Source: Pestalotiopsis fici W106-1
Taxonomy: Eukaryota > Ascomycota > Sordariomycetes > Amphisphaeriales > Sporocadaceae
Direction: 5' to 3'
Assembly: GCF_000516985.1 (NCBI RefSeq)
Contig: NW_006917093.1
Location: 5,117,013-5,181,012, forward strand
Length of the DNA stretch: 64,000 nt
Shown: positions 11,509 through 22,191 of the stretch, one piece after another
Numbering within the stretch: the first letter of the stretch is position 1
How the letters are laid out: the number at the start of each line of letters is the position of its first letter
The notes under the pieces: generated by a model
Databases searched by the model: none
The model's input: only the letters and a program-made list of their open reading frames with translations
What the model was told of the DNA's origin: nothing
Program-made: the position numbers and the translations under genes

Positions 11509-12570
11509 ATGACCGTCCGTGTCGTCCCGCCTTTCGCGAGGCTTGACGAAGACGATGATTTTGTCACGTGGGAGGACATCCCCGAGGAGCCGCCTCGGCA
11601 GGGCATGGTTCGCCGTGTCTCCTCACACGGAGCCTTCGAGTCTTGGGTCGACGAGAGACTCATCAAGCGACATCGACGCCCCGCCTGGCTCCTTAAGAAG
11701 AGCAATCGTCCCGGCCGTGAGCTGGACTACCTGCGCAGCGCTTCGCCCGTCATTCCCAAGGCCGTCAGCTTTCGGCCGTACGGCGAGGACCCGTACAAGA
11801 AATGGCGCCATTTATTACAGACGGCACCGCACTATGCGCCCGAGAACCACCATACCATCAGCTTTGAAGAGCTGGAAGCGCAGCCTCAAGGCTCGCCGAT
11901 TTACTTGGAGCAGCAGCTCTCGAATGTGGTGTCCAGGCGCCACAATTGGTTCTTTGTAAACCCTCTACCACAACTCATATTTCGACTACTTGTGCTGGGT
12001 AGCACCATATCTTCCTTGGCCATTGCCACGACACTGTACCGGACACACTGGTGGTATACCGCTACAAACCAGTGGGAACTGGCTCAGAAGGGCCAGGTAA
12101 TTCTTGCCATGTCGGTCGACTCGCTCTCGATCCCCTACGTCTTTTACATGACATTTGACGATATATTCGGTGCGCCGCTGGGCCTACGGCGTCCTATAAT
12201 AAAGGTCTCACTCACACTTTTAGACCTGTTCTTTATTATACTCAAGGCAGCCAGTGCATCTTTGGCGTTTCAGGCATTGGAGACATCGAGCGACGAGTTG
12301 AATTTATCCCTCGTCAGAGCTCTGGCAGCTTGCATCCTGACCGGTCTGGTGTTTTGGGTAGCGAACTTTACTATCAGTCTCCTTCGCATCATTGAACGTC
12401 TTGGAGGCATGGAAAAGGGATCAAAGATGATGGAAAAGGGCCGACGAAAAATGCAGCTGAGACAGCCCACCGTGAATGGCTCGGCGGCCAACGAAAAAGT
12501 TCCTTACACTTCTGCCACGACTAATGGGCGCCGCTTTTCTCGTCCAATATCGATATCGAGAAAGCGATGA
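11509..12570 (+). CDS. four-TM membrane protein, possibly SRF1-like (phospholipase D regulator)
   Basis: A single-exon gene for 353 residues with a good start context (GCCATGAC). The first ~150 residues are soluble, acidic then basic (FARLDEDDDFVTWEDIPEE). Four hydrophobic segments follow at about 152-175, 200-220, 233-258 and 268-292, then a basic tail. The pattern around GAPLGLRRPIIK and LLDLFFIILKAASASLAFQAL recalls fungal proteins annotated as regulator of phospholipase D SRF1 (yeast Srf1 activates Spo14), but I recognise it only from this local pattern. It could equally be an unnamed conserved fungal membrane protein. No signal peptide is seen. That it is a real gene is well supported by length, composition and the convergent partner. 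Confidence 0.75.
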   Translation: MTVRVVPPFARLDEDDDFVTWEDIPEEPPRQGMVRRVSSHGAFESWVDERLIKRHRRPAWLLKKSNRPGRELDYLRSASPVIPKAVSFRPYGEDPYKKWRHLLQTAPHYAPENHHTISFEELEAQPQGSPIYLEQQLSNVVSRRHNWFFVNPLPQLIFRLLVLGSTISSLAIATTLYRTHWWYTATNQWELAQKGQVILAMSVDSLSIPYVFYMTFDDIFGAPLGLRRPIIKVSLTLLDLFFIILKAASASLAFQALETSSDELNLSLVRALAACILTGLVFWVANFTISLLRIIERLGGMEKGSKMMEKGRRKMQLRQPTVNGSAANEKVPYTSATTNGRRFSRPISISRKR

Positions 12571-13214
12571 TTAGAAATGGTTATGTATTCTTGTTGAAAT
12601 TCAGGCAACTTGGAATGTATCTTTATAATCAGACATAGAAAAGTAAATGTATTTGGTAATGATGAAAACTCTCTTCCATGAACACCTAGTATCTGGACGC
12701 ATTCTAAACGCCTGGCGCCTCTTGTTCCTGGAAGCAAACATGAACGCGCTCGATGCCTGTGCCTGTGGTGGGCAACTGCCTTGGTCAATCATTTGTGAGT
12801 TCACTTCAAGTACCGAAAACTATGAATACGCAGTTTTGCTGCAATGATTTGATTTGGTTTTGTTTTGTACATTTTCACAATTTTTACACCCAGCCTCGCT
12901 GGTGAGACAGCATCTTGTCTGGGTATCATCTCGTAACCTCCACCTCTACCGAACTCCATTTTCCAAAGCTCACAAGCAGTATGATTTAGAAGCTGAACAA
13001 GATGGGCTCTGTTTGAATGACTTGGTGTTGTCCCCTCCGTATGTTCTGATCCTCGTACCTTCCACCTCTGCGGCATTGGGTTGGACAACAAGTATCCCAG
13101 CCTTTCGAGGGTGTCTTGACGTCCTTGACGTAAAATTTCATCCTTCAAAAAGACCATTTCCACGGACAAACTTGATTTGGTGTCGAGCGATTGTCCTTTT
13201 AGCCACGCCTCCAT
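12571..13214. other. convergent intergenic region
   Basis: 3' UTRs of two converging genes. The ORFs on both strands are short and overlap each other; no independent gene is supported. Confidence 0.5.
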
Positions 13215-15281
13215 TTAATGGCGATGGTAGCTTTCGCCTCGATAGCGATCTAGGCCTCGACTGCCTCGCTCTTCGCGATCTGCTGCTGCTCCACGATAAC
13301 GGTCACCACCCTTAGGTACACCGTGATGCATGGGCATACCGCCATTGCCTCCACGTCTTCCATTTCTGCGGTTTCGGCCTCCACGACGGCGTTCATCGCG
13401 CTCCTGTTCTTGCCGACGCTCGCGCTCACGGTGGGGCGGTCGAATGCCCAGGAATATCTCCGGGCCACGATCAACGAGCTGATGGCCAGTCTCGAAGAAG
13501 TAGCGTCGGTATTCCTTATTTCGATCGGTGCGAGGATCATAGTCTCGCGACTTGGCTTGTCTGATGGCGTCAAGACGTCGCTGGGCGAGGTCTTCGGGAA
13601 CAGGCTGAAAGGCTACCGAAGGGCGTGTCGATGTTGATTTGTATTCGCCGCCACCTCTATCCATTCTTGATCCATAGCTTTGTGGTCGGCTACCTCCTTG
13701 GAAACCTCTGGGGCCAGTTGGTGCACCTTCGATGCCCGTCAGGCCGCGGGAAGGACCTGTTGGAATTGACTGCTTCCGCTCTCCGGGAGGGGGAGGCTTG
13801 GATGCCGGCGGTGCTGCATCGCTTTGCTCGAGATTGGCAGTAACGTTGCCATCGCGATCATGCTCGTAGACAACCTCGTATCTATTACCGGAGCCACGAC
13901 CACCACCAGCGGACAGCTCCATCTGGACCCAATCGTGGTAGCGCTCTGCAGGTACGTAATCGATCCAGAGAGGCTTGCGGTTGGTCTCGTCTGGCCAGAC
14001 ACGGTCGTGCAATGCGTTTCTTACGCGCTTGGCAGCAGCAACGGAATTAAAAAGCACAAAAGAATGAGTCCGAATGTTGTCCAGGTAAAACTCTGGGATT
14101 GTCTGATCATCAATCTCGACACCCATCGGTGTGGCAAGGTCTAGAAGATGGTCCTTTACAGCCTGTGGACGCAGAGGTCTCATAAAATTCTTTATGTACA
14201 AGGCAGTCGTGGCAGGGTGAATGGAGGGTTCCACATCGTGCTCAGGCTCCTCTGCCGGGCGGGAGTCAATAAGAGAGCCACCCATGGCTGTGCTATTCTC
14301 CAGTTGCGAGACTTCTTTGACATCATCAACCATTGCAGAACCTGCCCTTTCCGAATCTCCACCCATGTGTTTGTGGGCGTCCGGGGGCTCTGGTCCATTG
14401 GCATCCTGTGTGTTGTCCTCTTGGTCTGCGGGGACGCCTGATTGTGCATCCTCCATATGCGTGTCTGTCTGCACGCCAGGCTCGGTTTGCACAACTTCTT
14501 TGTTTTCTGTTTCAGATTGCTCTGCGGCCAGCCTAGGCTGCTCGCTATCCAGTCGTGCTCGTTTTGTATTGGTACCGTCGGGGCTCGGGGGCGGACTGGC
14601 AGAACGTCGCTTCCTTTTCTGAGAGTCTTGAAGTATATCTGCTGGTCGCATTGGGGTGGCACTCGAAGACGAAGCTAGGATGGAGACCTGCGGCTGAGGC
14701 TCTGAAGTGGCAAAGTCTGTTACCACGATAGGCTGCGCAGCTTCTGCGATCAATGCAGACTCAGGCTCCGGTGCCGCTGTGTCTTTCGAGGACATGTTGT
14801 CCTGGAATGAGTCCTGCACGCCTGTCATTGGGACCTCTTGCGGGGGTTCCTCGCCAATGGGCTTGGCAACTTGTTCATCTTGTGCTGTTTGGGATGGAAT
14901 ATCCTCTTGAGGCACATCGGATTGACCTTCGGCATCATTTGAAACTTGCTGCTCCTGGCGGGGATGAGCTGCATCTTGGGTAGACGGTGCTTGCTGCACA
15001 TTTTGTTCGGCTTGGTCAGGGTCTGTGTCGGACAGCGGCGCAGGTAGCTCGGCGGCCTCGGACATGATGTTTTCATTCTCCTCGGGGACTTGTTCATTGA
15101 CTTCATCGTTTTCGGCAATAGGTAGCGCATCCGCCTCCTGGTCAGTCGCCTCAGTGGCTTCTAGAGTGGCCTCCTCCAAGCGGGCGACCAGCTCAGCCTT
15201 GAGGCCATTCTGAGGCAGCCCGAGTCGTTTCAGCTCCGCCTTGAGCTCAGTCACCTTCAATTTGCTGTAATCGGTCGCCAT
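13215..15281 (-). CDS. Acinus-like protein: SAP domain, RRM, RGG-rich tail
   Basis: Nuclear RNA-processing factor related to animal Acinus, a core of the ASAP complex that associates with the exon junction complex. An intronless frame of 688 residues. The SAP domain is at about 5-38 (VTELKAELKRLGLPQNGLKA), a DNA-binding helix-extended-loop-helix. A long acidic, low-complexity middle (about 40-350) carries a basic stretch KRKRRSASPPPSPDG. An RRM-like domain starts near residue 357 (TTALYIKNFMRPLRPQAVK) and includes HSFVLFNSVAAAKRVRNAL and PLWIDYVP, the form seen in Acinus. The tail is rich in Arg/Gly (RRGGRNRRNGRRGG), an RNA-binding signature. The start was chosen because the SAP domain begins five residues later. 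It is divergent from the next gene. Confidence 0.87.
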   Translation of the reverse strand: MATDYSKLKVTELKAELKRLGLPQNGLKAELVARLEEATLEATEATDQEADALPIAENDEVNEQVPEENENIMSEAAELPAPLSDTDPDQAEQNVQQAPSTQDAAHPRQEQQVSNDAEGQSDVPQEDIPSQTAQDEQVAKPIGEEPPQEVPMTGVQDSFQDNMSSKDTAAPEPESALIAEAAQPIVVTDFATSEPQPQVSILASSSSATPMRPADILQDSQKRKRRSASPPPSPDGTNTKRARLDSEQPRLAAEQSETENKEVVQTEPGVQTDTHMEDAQSGVPADQEDNTQDANGPEPPDAHKHMGGDSERAGSAMVDDVKEVSQLENSTAMGGSLIDSRPAEEPEHDVEPSIHPATTALYIKNFMRPLRPQAVKDHLLDLATPMGVEIDDQTIPEFYLDNIRTHSFVLFNSVAAAKRVRNALHDRVWPDETNRKPLWIDYVPAERYHDWVQMELSAGGGRGSGNRYEVVYEHDRDGNVTANLEQSDAAPPASKPPPPGERKQSIPTGPSRGLTGIEGAPTGPRGFQGGSRPQSYGSRMDRGGGEYKSTSTRPSVAFQPVPEDLAQRRLDAIRQAKSRDYDPRTDRNKEYRRYFFETGHQLVDRGPEIFLGIRPPHRERERRQEQERDERRRGGRNRRNGRRGGNGGMPMHHGVPKGGDRYRGAAADREERGSRGLDRYRGESYHRH

Positions 15282-16734
15282 GGCTCTCGATTGGTGGTTA
15301 CGAGTGATGGCGCATTACTCGTATCAATCTGGTGTCGATGCCTGGGGGTTGTGACGTAGCTCGACGAAATCGGGATCCTTGCTATGAAGCTTGTAAAAGG
15401 GCCACCAACACGGTGAACACAGGTTCCAAGGCGTCGCCTTCTGGGAGGCAGAAACGAGATGCAAATGTCCCTCAGAAGTGGAAGAGGGGCGATTGCAAGG
15501 AGCGAAGAGGCGCAAGAATGAACAGTGTCGTGTCCCAGAGTTTTGCGTAAATCAAGTGCAAGGAACCTCTAGGGATGCAGCTGGTGGGTGGGTAGGTCGA
15601 AACTCTTTAGCTGGGCGCGTCGCGCTTTCGATCAATTGAAACGGAAATTTCCAAAGATGTCCCACTGAAAAGAGCTAAGCTGAAAGGTACGTACATAGCA
15701 CTGCAGCATTGAGCGGGAGCGCTAGTTGAGGTCTGCAGCGAATAAAAATGGGTCTGTGTAATCCCTGTTATTCCATACTTCCATCAGATAACTCTACCTT
15801 CACCACATCAACCCCCCCATATGTGTGCCTTTTGTAAACTGACAAAGCTGTAAATGACCTACAAACATTGAACCAATGTTGGTCGATATTGAGTCTAATT
15901 ACATTTTTCTTTTGATTTTATATGCTCATGATTAGTTGTATCATGTTGCATGATTCTTGCACGAAAAGATATGCTGCACGCCAGACACTGTACATTGTGC
16001 AGGAGACAACATTTAATGCAGGTAATACAAGATTGAGCCATACATGTTCTCATCAAGTCAATGGCAGTCGCTGCATGGGCGGTAAGTCAAACCTGCCATC
16101 CCGATAGACCCAATCACTACTATCAATAATGATAACCAATATCTTCAATTAGCAGACACTCGCGGTACATGCCATAATAGATTCGTAAAATGCAGTGTTT
16201 CAAAAGAACAATGACGAGTTTTGTTGGCAACAATGCAAATCAGATTTGCGCGTCCGCATCCGGACTCGAAGAATAGTAACGAGGTAAGTGCTTGCCTAGG
16301 CCTGTTTCCAGGTACCCAACTGCCAGTTGAATCGACCAACTGACCGACAATCCGAATAATCGAGGCAGCCGGTCGACTCCTACCTACCTCCCTAGGCCCA
16401 GGATTGACCTGTAGATGTTCTTTTCCGGCAAATCACCAATCTCCATTGTTCGTCCTTGTCAAAGACGCAGCGTGGCATAACAACTCTACACCTTGCATCC
16501 TCCCCAACATCAAAACTTCCTCATCTCATCTCCTTTCAACGCAATTCAGCGCCAACCAACCTGCATTTGGCGACTGGCCCAGCAATCGTGTTTTCATCAC
16601 CGCCTGCCAATTTTTGTTGTGGTGTGACTTTGACCTCACAGAGCCTCGAATCGTGCACTCCACCTCTTTTCTCTTGTCGTTCGCCTACAAACTAAATATC
16701 AAGACGTTAGGGAACAACGCCTTTCCTCGCCAAC
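15282..16734. other. divergent promoter region
   Basis: 1.45 kb between divergently transcribed genes; must hold both promoters. The left part has mixed G/A-rich leader sequence, the right part CT-rich leader before the next start. No ORF with recognisable content. Confidence 0.5.
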
Positions 16735-18199
16735 ATGTCAATGCTTGCGCCAATCGACGAACCTCTTGATCTGAGGGATGTGGGTTCCGACGAAGAGATA
16801 TTTACTGTGAGTTGACACCTCGAATTGCGCCCCATGATGCGAAAAGGCTCCGGAGACTAAGTGGACGAACCCAATAAAAGAAACCGGAGCATCAAACTGC
16901 GCCTCCCATACCACCTCGGAACCCCATTGGGCCAACGCGTCCTAAATCTCGTGCTTCTGCCGTAGAGGAATCGGAAGATGACAGCGACGATGAGGGTCTT
17001 GGCGATGTACTCGCCGAAGGGGACACCGCTCCTCCTCGTCCAACTCGATTCCCACCCAGGACTCCCAAGGGCAAGAAAAGCCCATCGAAGAAAAAGCGTG
17101 CTAGCACCTCCAAAGGCAATAAAAAACGTGCCCGCAGCAGCAGCGTCAGTGGAAGTGAAACCAAGAGGACTCGACAATTTGATAGCTCGGAATCCGATGA
17201 TAGTTCCTCGGATGAAAAGGACAGCAAAAAAGGTAGCAAAAAGGGTAGCAAAAAAGGCAAAAAGAAGCATTCAACCAGTGGCATAAAGACCCCAAATGCC
17301 AGCGCTCTCGATTTGCGCGAGGAGACAAGACAGTTGCATATAATCTCCAGCAACCCAGGAAACATTGCTCTGCTGCCAGATACCTGGGCTGGCCATTTCA
17401 GAGGCTTCCCAATTCCGAATGGTCTATTCTACAGAAAGACCAGAGAGGCAAGTAATTGGCCACGAATCTACGAGCACACAGATGGTCAAGACTTTCACGG
17501 TATGTACAGGATTTTGTCATGACTCCAGAACTCTTTTCCGATGATCTCATGCGTTCTCTAGGGTCCAAGATTTTCATGAATCTGGTTAAGGTCCAGTCCA
17601 GAATCCGAGACATACGTAACGAGTATATTGAGGAGCAGCAAGACGCGGGGAAGGACCATGTCGACAAGGCTGATGATGAACGGAGGTTTCGAGCCAGATA
17701 TGTCAAAGCTCTGAAGCCAGCTCTCGAAAAGGCCAGCCATTGGGCCTGGGAAGACGGAAAACTTCCACAATTTCCAGTCCCCCAGACTGTCACGGCATTT
17801 GCTGTTACCAATCTACGTAATCAGACGGCTGCAGTCGCGGAAATTCGCGAAAATATGCATGAAATGGGAGCCCGATGGCGAGAGGTCATGGAAGATGAGA
17901 GGAACGCCGCGGCCAAAGGCAATCCTACAATCCTGGAGAACTACCCAAAGGCCCCGGTCGTCTACGGCTTCGCCATAATGGAGCACAACGTTATTGTCGT
18001 TCACTTGGATGCTTCAGATGAGAACGCCGAGCCATTTTTCCAGATGAACCTGGATATGGACACGAATAACCAACGCCAGTGGTTCGCCTTGATGATCATG
18101 GTTATCGTCTGTTTTGCCCGTGACAAGGTTATGGCGTTGGTAGGACAGATGGGATTAGAACCGGAATCAGAATCAGAAGAGAGTGACCCGGATGCTTGA
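16735..18199 (+). CDS. conserved-looking protein of unknown function, Lys/Ser-rich, with a GC-AG intron
   Basis: I do not recognise this protein. Exons: 16735-16806, 16881-17447, 17510-18199; 442 residues. The first intron is GT-AG (GTGAGT donor). The second begins GCAAGT after AGAG, the standard context of the rare GC-AG class, and ends TACAG; it joins the two frames in phase (FYRKTRE to DFVMTPELF). Without it the reading stops 75 nt downstream. The N-terminal third is disordered: proline-rich, then acidic/serine (SSESDDSSSDEKD, about 124-136), then a lysine repeat with SKKGSKKGSKKGKKK (about 137-152), a likely nuclear or nucleolar signal. The C-terminal two thirds (PDTWAGHFRGFPIPNG onward) look folded and end in an acidic tail (ESESEESDPDA). 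The charge pattern suggests a nuclear protein; no enzymatic motif is visible. Confidence 0.75.
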
Positions 18200-18665
18200 G
18201 AGGCTCATATCAATGGAAAGAGCGATATTGAAAGCTGATGGATGAAATAGGGGCTTCAAGTGTTTAGGGAATGCCGCATGCGCCACAGAGATCTTAATGG
18301 TTTGCGGCACATTACATTAGTTGGTGCCTTTGTTTCATTTGCATTTGTAGTTGCTCGCATATGCTGTATTTTCTGAAGAAGGAGACGACGCCAAGGTATT
18401 CTTGAAGAGAACGGAAGGGTATATTTATTGCTCGAAAAGAGAACATGCGATGCTTACTACGAAATCCTCAAAACGTGTATAAACCGTGAAAGATAAGTTG
18501 GTGGTGATGATGATGATGTCTTGCTCAAGTATTGTCCTCCTCGATACGTCACTTGCACAAAAGAAATTGATATATCCGCTAGGCGCTAGGCGCGTACTTT
18601 GCATTGATAGCCGTGCCGCATTGCTGATCGTTGCCCGAACCAAGACACATTATATCATCACGGTT

Positions 18666-18798
18666 GGCCGAGACCCAAAAACATGGAGTTGGCAGGACCG
18701 GTCTCGGCCGCGGGAAAGCGGCACCCACCGAGGCCTATCCTCGGAGTTTGTGGAGCTCCGTCTGCCTCGGCTGGGTTGCAGAAATTAGGGCCGAGACC
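18666..18798. repeat. inverted/direct repeat cluster of GGCCGAGACC
   Basis: The 10-mer GGCCGAGACC occurs at 18666-18675 and 18789-18798, with its exact reverse complement at 18700-18709; a 9-bp inverted copy lies further right at 19176-19184. Between them CCGAGG/CCTCGG forms a 6-bp stem with a 5-nt loop at 18728-18744. This is visible by direct reading. It could be a transcription-factor array, a degenerate miniature transposon or a structured RNA. Confidence 0.6.
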
Positions 18799-21418
18799 AA
18801 GTGAGAAAAAATGAAATAAAAAAATAAAAGTGGGTGTTGCGGTCGGTTCTCACATTGATGAATAAGAGAGTTCATTCTAAGAAAAATTCTCCGGATTACA
18901 CGAGTCAGTTGAGTACGTCTAATGGTTCGGTTCAGCATGTACGTCAGCGGGCCGATGGCTCCGGGGTAGCTACCGGCCATCATGACCTTTGCATATACGT
19001 ACCTATTGTAAAGAGGAGATGCGTTTTGCAATGATTCGAATTAAAATCGACTTGTACATTCAATCAATCATACGGGCATTTGAGCAAAAGTACCACCGAG
19101 TTTGATCTGTCGGGTTGCTTTTCCCCCCCTTGTCCTCTTGTCTCCTCGTCTCCTCAGTTCCATGGTGACTCTCGAGTCTCGGCCGACCGTCGTCAGCTCA
19201 AACGCGGGTCATTATTGGGCAGGCCCAAAATTGGCTGATGGGCTTCCAGAAGCGAAGCCCCAGTTTTGATTACAACCGACACGGATCAATCTTATCTCGA
19301 CCGACCCCAAGGGACCTGCAGCTGATGGCACTGATAAAAAAGCTTGGCGCCTACCACACCATCTCCCAATAGCGTCGCCCATCTTGCGCCGCGTTGCCAT
19401 GAATGCTACTACAATATGGAAATTGAGTGGTCCGGTACATTTACGCGAGAGAAAAGGGTGTCGTGTAACACGGGTTGGAGATTACAACCCTCTCGCTCGG
19501 ATGCGACTGATGGGATCTCACACCGACCCAGCCCTACTGCTACATTGGGGGGAGTGCACACGAGCATTTGGTGTTGCGTATATAGTCGTGTATTATACGT
19601 GTGTGTGTTATCAATGCCGCTGTCGCCTGAGGAAATTCCATGGTGTCACGACACCAACGACTTCCTCCTCGTCTTCTCAACCACCCATGTCGTACGAGAG
19701 AACTCGGCGATAATCATAACACCTGTCGCCCCGCAGGAAACGGGCACTGCGAATCAGATATGGTTGCCGCGACAGGATCGCCGGTAAACAGATCATATTT
19801 GACATTATTGCTTGGATGCCAGAACGGCTGTTCCCCCCCAATGGTGTTGCGACGCACCGCCCGCGCCCCCTCCTCCGGAAGCCAGATCCGTACATCCACG
19901 GTATGCATGTGGACCAAGATATCTCTATCCATCTTATCCAGTGTGTGTTACCAGGGTGCAACATTGCCGGCAATCACGCGAGAGCTCAGCTCCTCCCCCA
20001 AGACCCTGAACTCCTCACGGCCCAACAAATAACAAGATGGGCGGAATCCTAATTGGCAAGGGGAGGGCCTGCTGGATATCTGTTTGTGGTGCATTTCGTA
20101 CATTATATTGGGTTGGAGGGGGCGCATCGCCGCACAGTCAGCGATTGGAGGGGATCACGTAATATTGCCGGATAGATCGTGAGCGAATGCTCCGCAAAAG
20201 TTTCAGGGCGTCGACCCGTCCAGCCAGCCAGTCAGCCAGCCTGTCTCTCCCTCTCTCTCTCTCTCTATCTTGCTTCTTTTTCCGCAGGCAGGTGGGCGGC
20301 CCTCTCTGGATTCTTCTCCGGCCGAAGCGCCGAAAGCGAGGGGCAGAGGCTTTTCAACACTACTGTGCATTCGGAATACACTACACTACTACTGCTCCTT
20401 ATGGCCCAGGTACCCTTGGCCATCGTGGAAAGTGCCATGAACCTTGATCCGGGGACCCGCCCTGCCTGTCTGGCTTTAGTTCTTTGTTCGTTGAACGTTC
20501 GCTCATTATCCTGCATCCCTTATGCCTGTCAGTCTCTCCAAGCGGGCTAAAAAGCGACCCAAGGTGGCCCCCTCCACCGCTCTCTAGCGGCCCTGGAAGC
20601 GAAAATGCTTCGAAATGACTCTTTTCTGATTGGTCACCTTTGGCCTCCCGGTGGATGCCTTGGGTGACCGAAAGGGAGAACAACGACAGAACAGGGATGA
20701 TGTTCCCATCTAACGGGAATCTGGGTAATCTGGGATCACGCTCTCTCTGTCTGTCTTGTCTCGCTCGCTCGCCTGCGGAAAATAGAAAAGAGTTGCAGAA
20801 TCACAAAGAAGAGAGAACGAAGAGAAGAAAAATTTCTTGTGCTTGTTTGGTAATCAGTCTGTGGTTGCTTATATATCGTGTCTAGTCCTGGGGCTTTGTC
20901 TTGGGAAATGCATCTGTTGTTCACTTTGTCCCCCCTTACCCCGATCGGCAACCCACTTGGATCAAGCAGTGAGATCAGAGGAAAACCCCAAAGTCAAGTG
21001 GTTGTAGATACTTTCCCTTCTCCCCCTCCGGCATCGCGGGTGTGTGTGGTTTTGATTTCATAAAACTCTATGCAGCCATTGGTCTTCCAGGAGCTTGCTT
21101 GTCTTGTCACGTTCTGACGTTGACTGCGAAACCACACTTGGCAAAAAAACAGATTGTCCATCTGTCATTGTCCCTTGGGGGGGTTGAAGTAGTGAAATAC
21201 ATGCTTGCCGGTTGCTTGATAATGCAGCAGTGGCGGACTTTGAGAAACTGACTTCCACCGTTTCATTCCCTTTCTCTACCTCTCCCTCCTCTCATACCTT
21301 AAACCGTACGATCTGGACCTGATTTGATGCGCCTGCCTAGGTGGCACAAGCCTTTGAGAGCAGAAAAGTAATAAATCCGTCCGTCCGTGCCTGCCTTGCT
21401 TACAGTGCATTGTCAATC

Positions 21419-21467
21419 CTGCTGCTGTTGCTGCTGCTGCTATCAAATCAATCAAATCAAATCAATC
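21419..21467. repeat. CTG and ATCAA short tandem repeats in the sreA leader
   Basis: A CTG-rich run (with one TTG) passes directly into repeated ATCAA/ATCAAA units. It is likely in the 5' leader of sreA, about 0.7 kb before the start codon. Confidence 0.7.
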
Positions 21468-22191
21468 TCGGCGATCCGTCTGCTACCTCCGCCAACACCG
21501 CGACGGCCATTTTCGTCTGACCGACCCTCGACCACGGTTACTCCCTGTCCCTTCAACCACGCCAACAGGAATCTCCGAGAACTCACAGACCTGAACATCT
21601 GACTTCAATAATCCGACGTCCGACCTTGCCCGGCGGCCTGGCCTATCCTACCTTGCTTCGCCCCCTTCGATTTACACAACTTCATCTATTTCGTCGTCTG
21701 TCCCAGCGAGTAGTTTGTTGCCTTCTTCGTCACCATACATATCGCAAACCACACACATTGCAAGCCACGTATATATTATACGTATAAACACGGAATCCCG
21801 TTTCTGGAACCCACTCTCGTTAGTCAACTGGACTATCGCCAACACGATCGACTGGCGTCCTCGGCACCGACGAGGACGGTGCACCGCCATTGAGCCATCC
21901 GCGCTCTGGTCAACGCCCCAATCTCTTGCCTGCCCATTCGCCTTGCAAAAGCTGAGGGCCCATCGGTCACAAGAGCGCCGCTGGATTTTCGTCTCGTTGC
22001 TTCAGAGCCGCTTTTCGTTACCGCGAACTGCCGGGTCTCGCTCGAGCGTAGACTGCATGATTCAGGAGACTTGGTCTTTTTCTTTCTAATCTAAGATTTG
22101 ACGCCATACCACCCGCTTGTCGATCGATCACCTGCGTCCCTCTTATATCCGGATTGCAGGGTCCTTTACTTCACAACTAACCTAAGATATC

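Larger units (their letters stand above)
18200..22191. other. 4 kb intergenic region upstream of sreA
   Basis: No supportable gene; the longest frames (about 19344-20052) overlap in several phases and lack recognisable sequence. Notable contents: the inverted-repeat cluster at 18666-19184, a CT dinucleotide run near 20247-20268, and a CTG/ATCAA repeat tract at 21419-21467. The last 1-1.5 kb is CT-rich and is probably the promoter and a long 5' leader of sreA with several upstream ATGs, of which one opens a 124-codon frame (21715-22089). Confidence 0.5.

Noticed and set aside
19344..20052. overlapping 130-147 codon frames upstream of sreA
   Set aside because: Several phases open at once, low complexity, no recognisable sequence.
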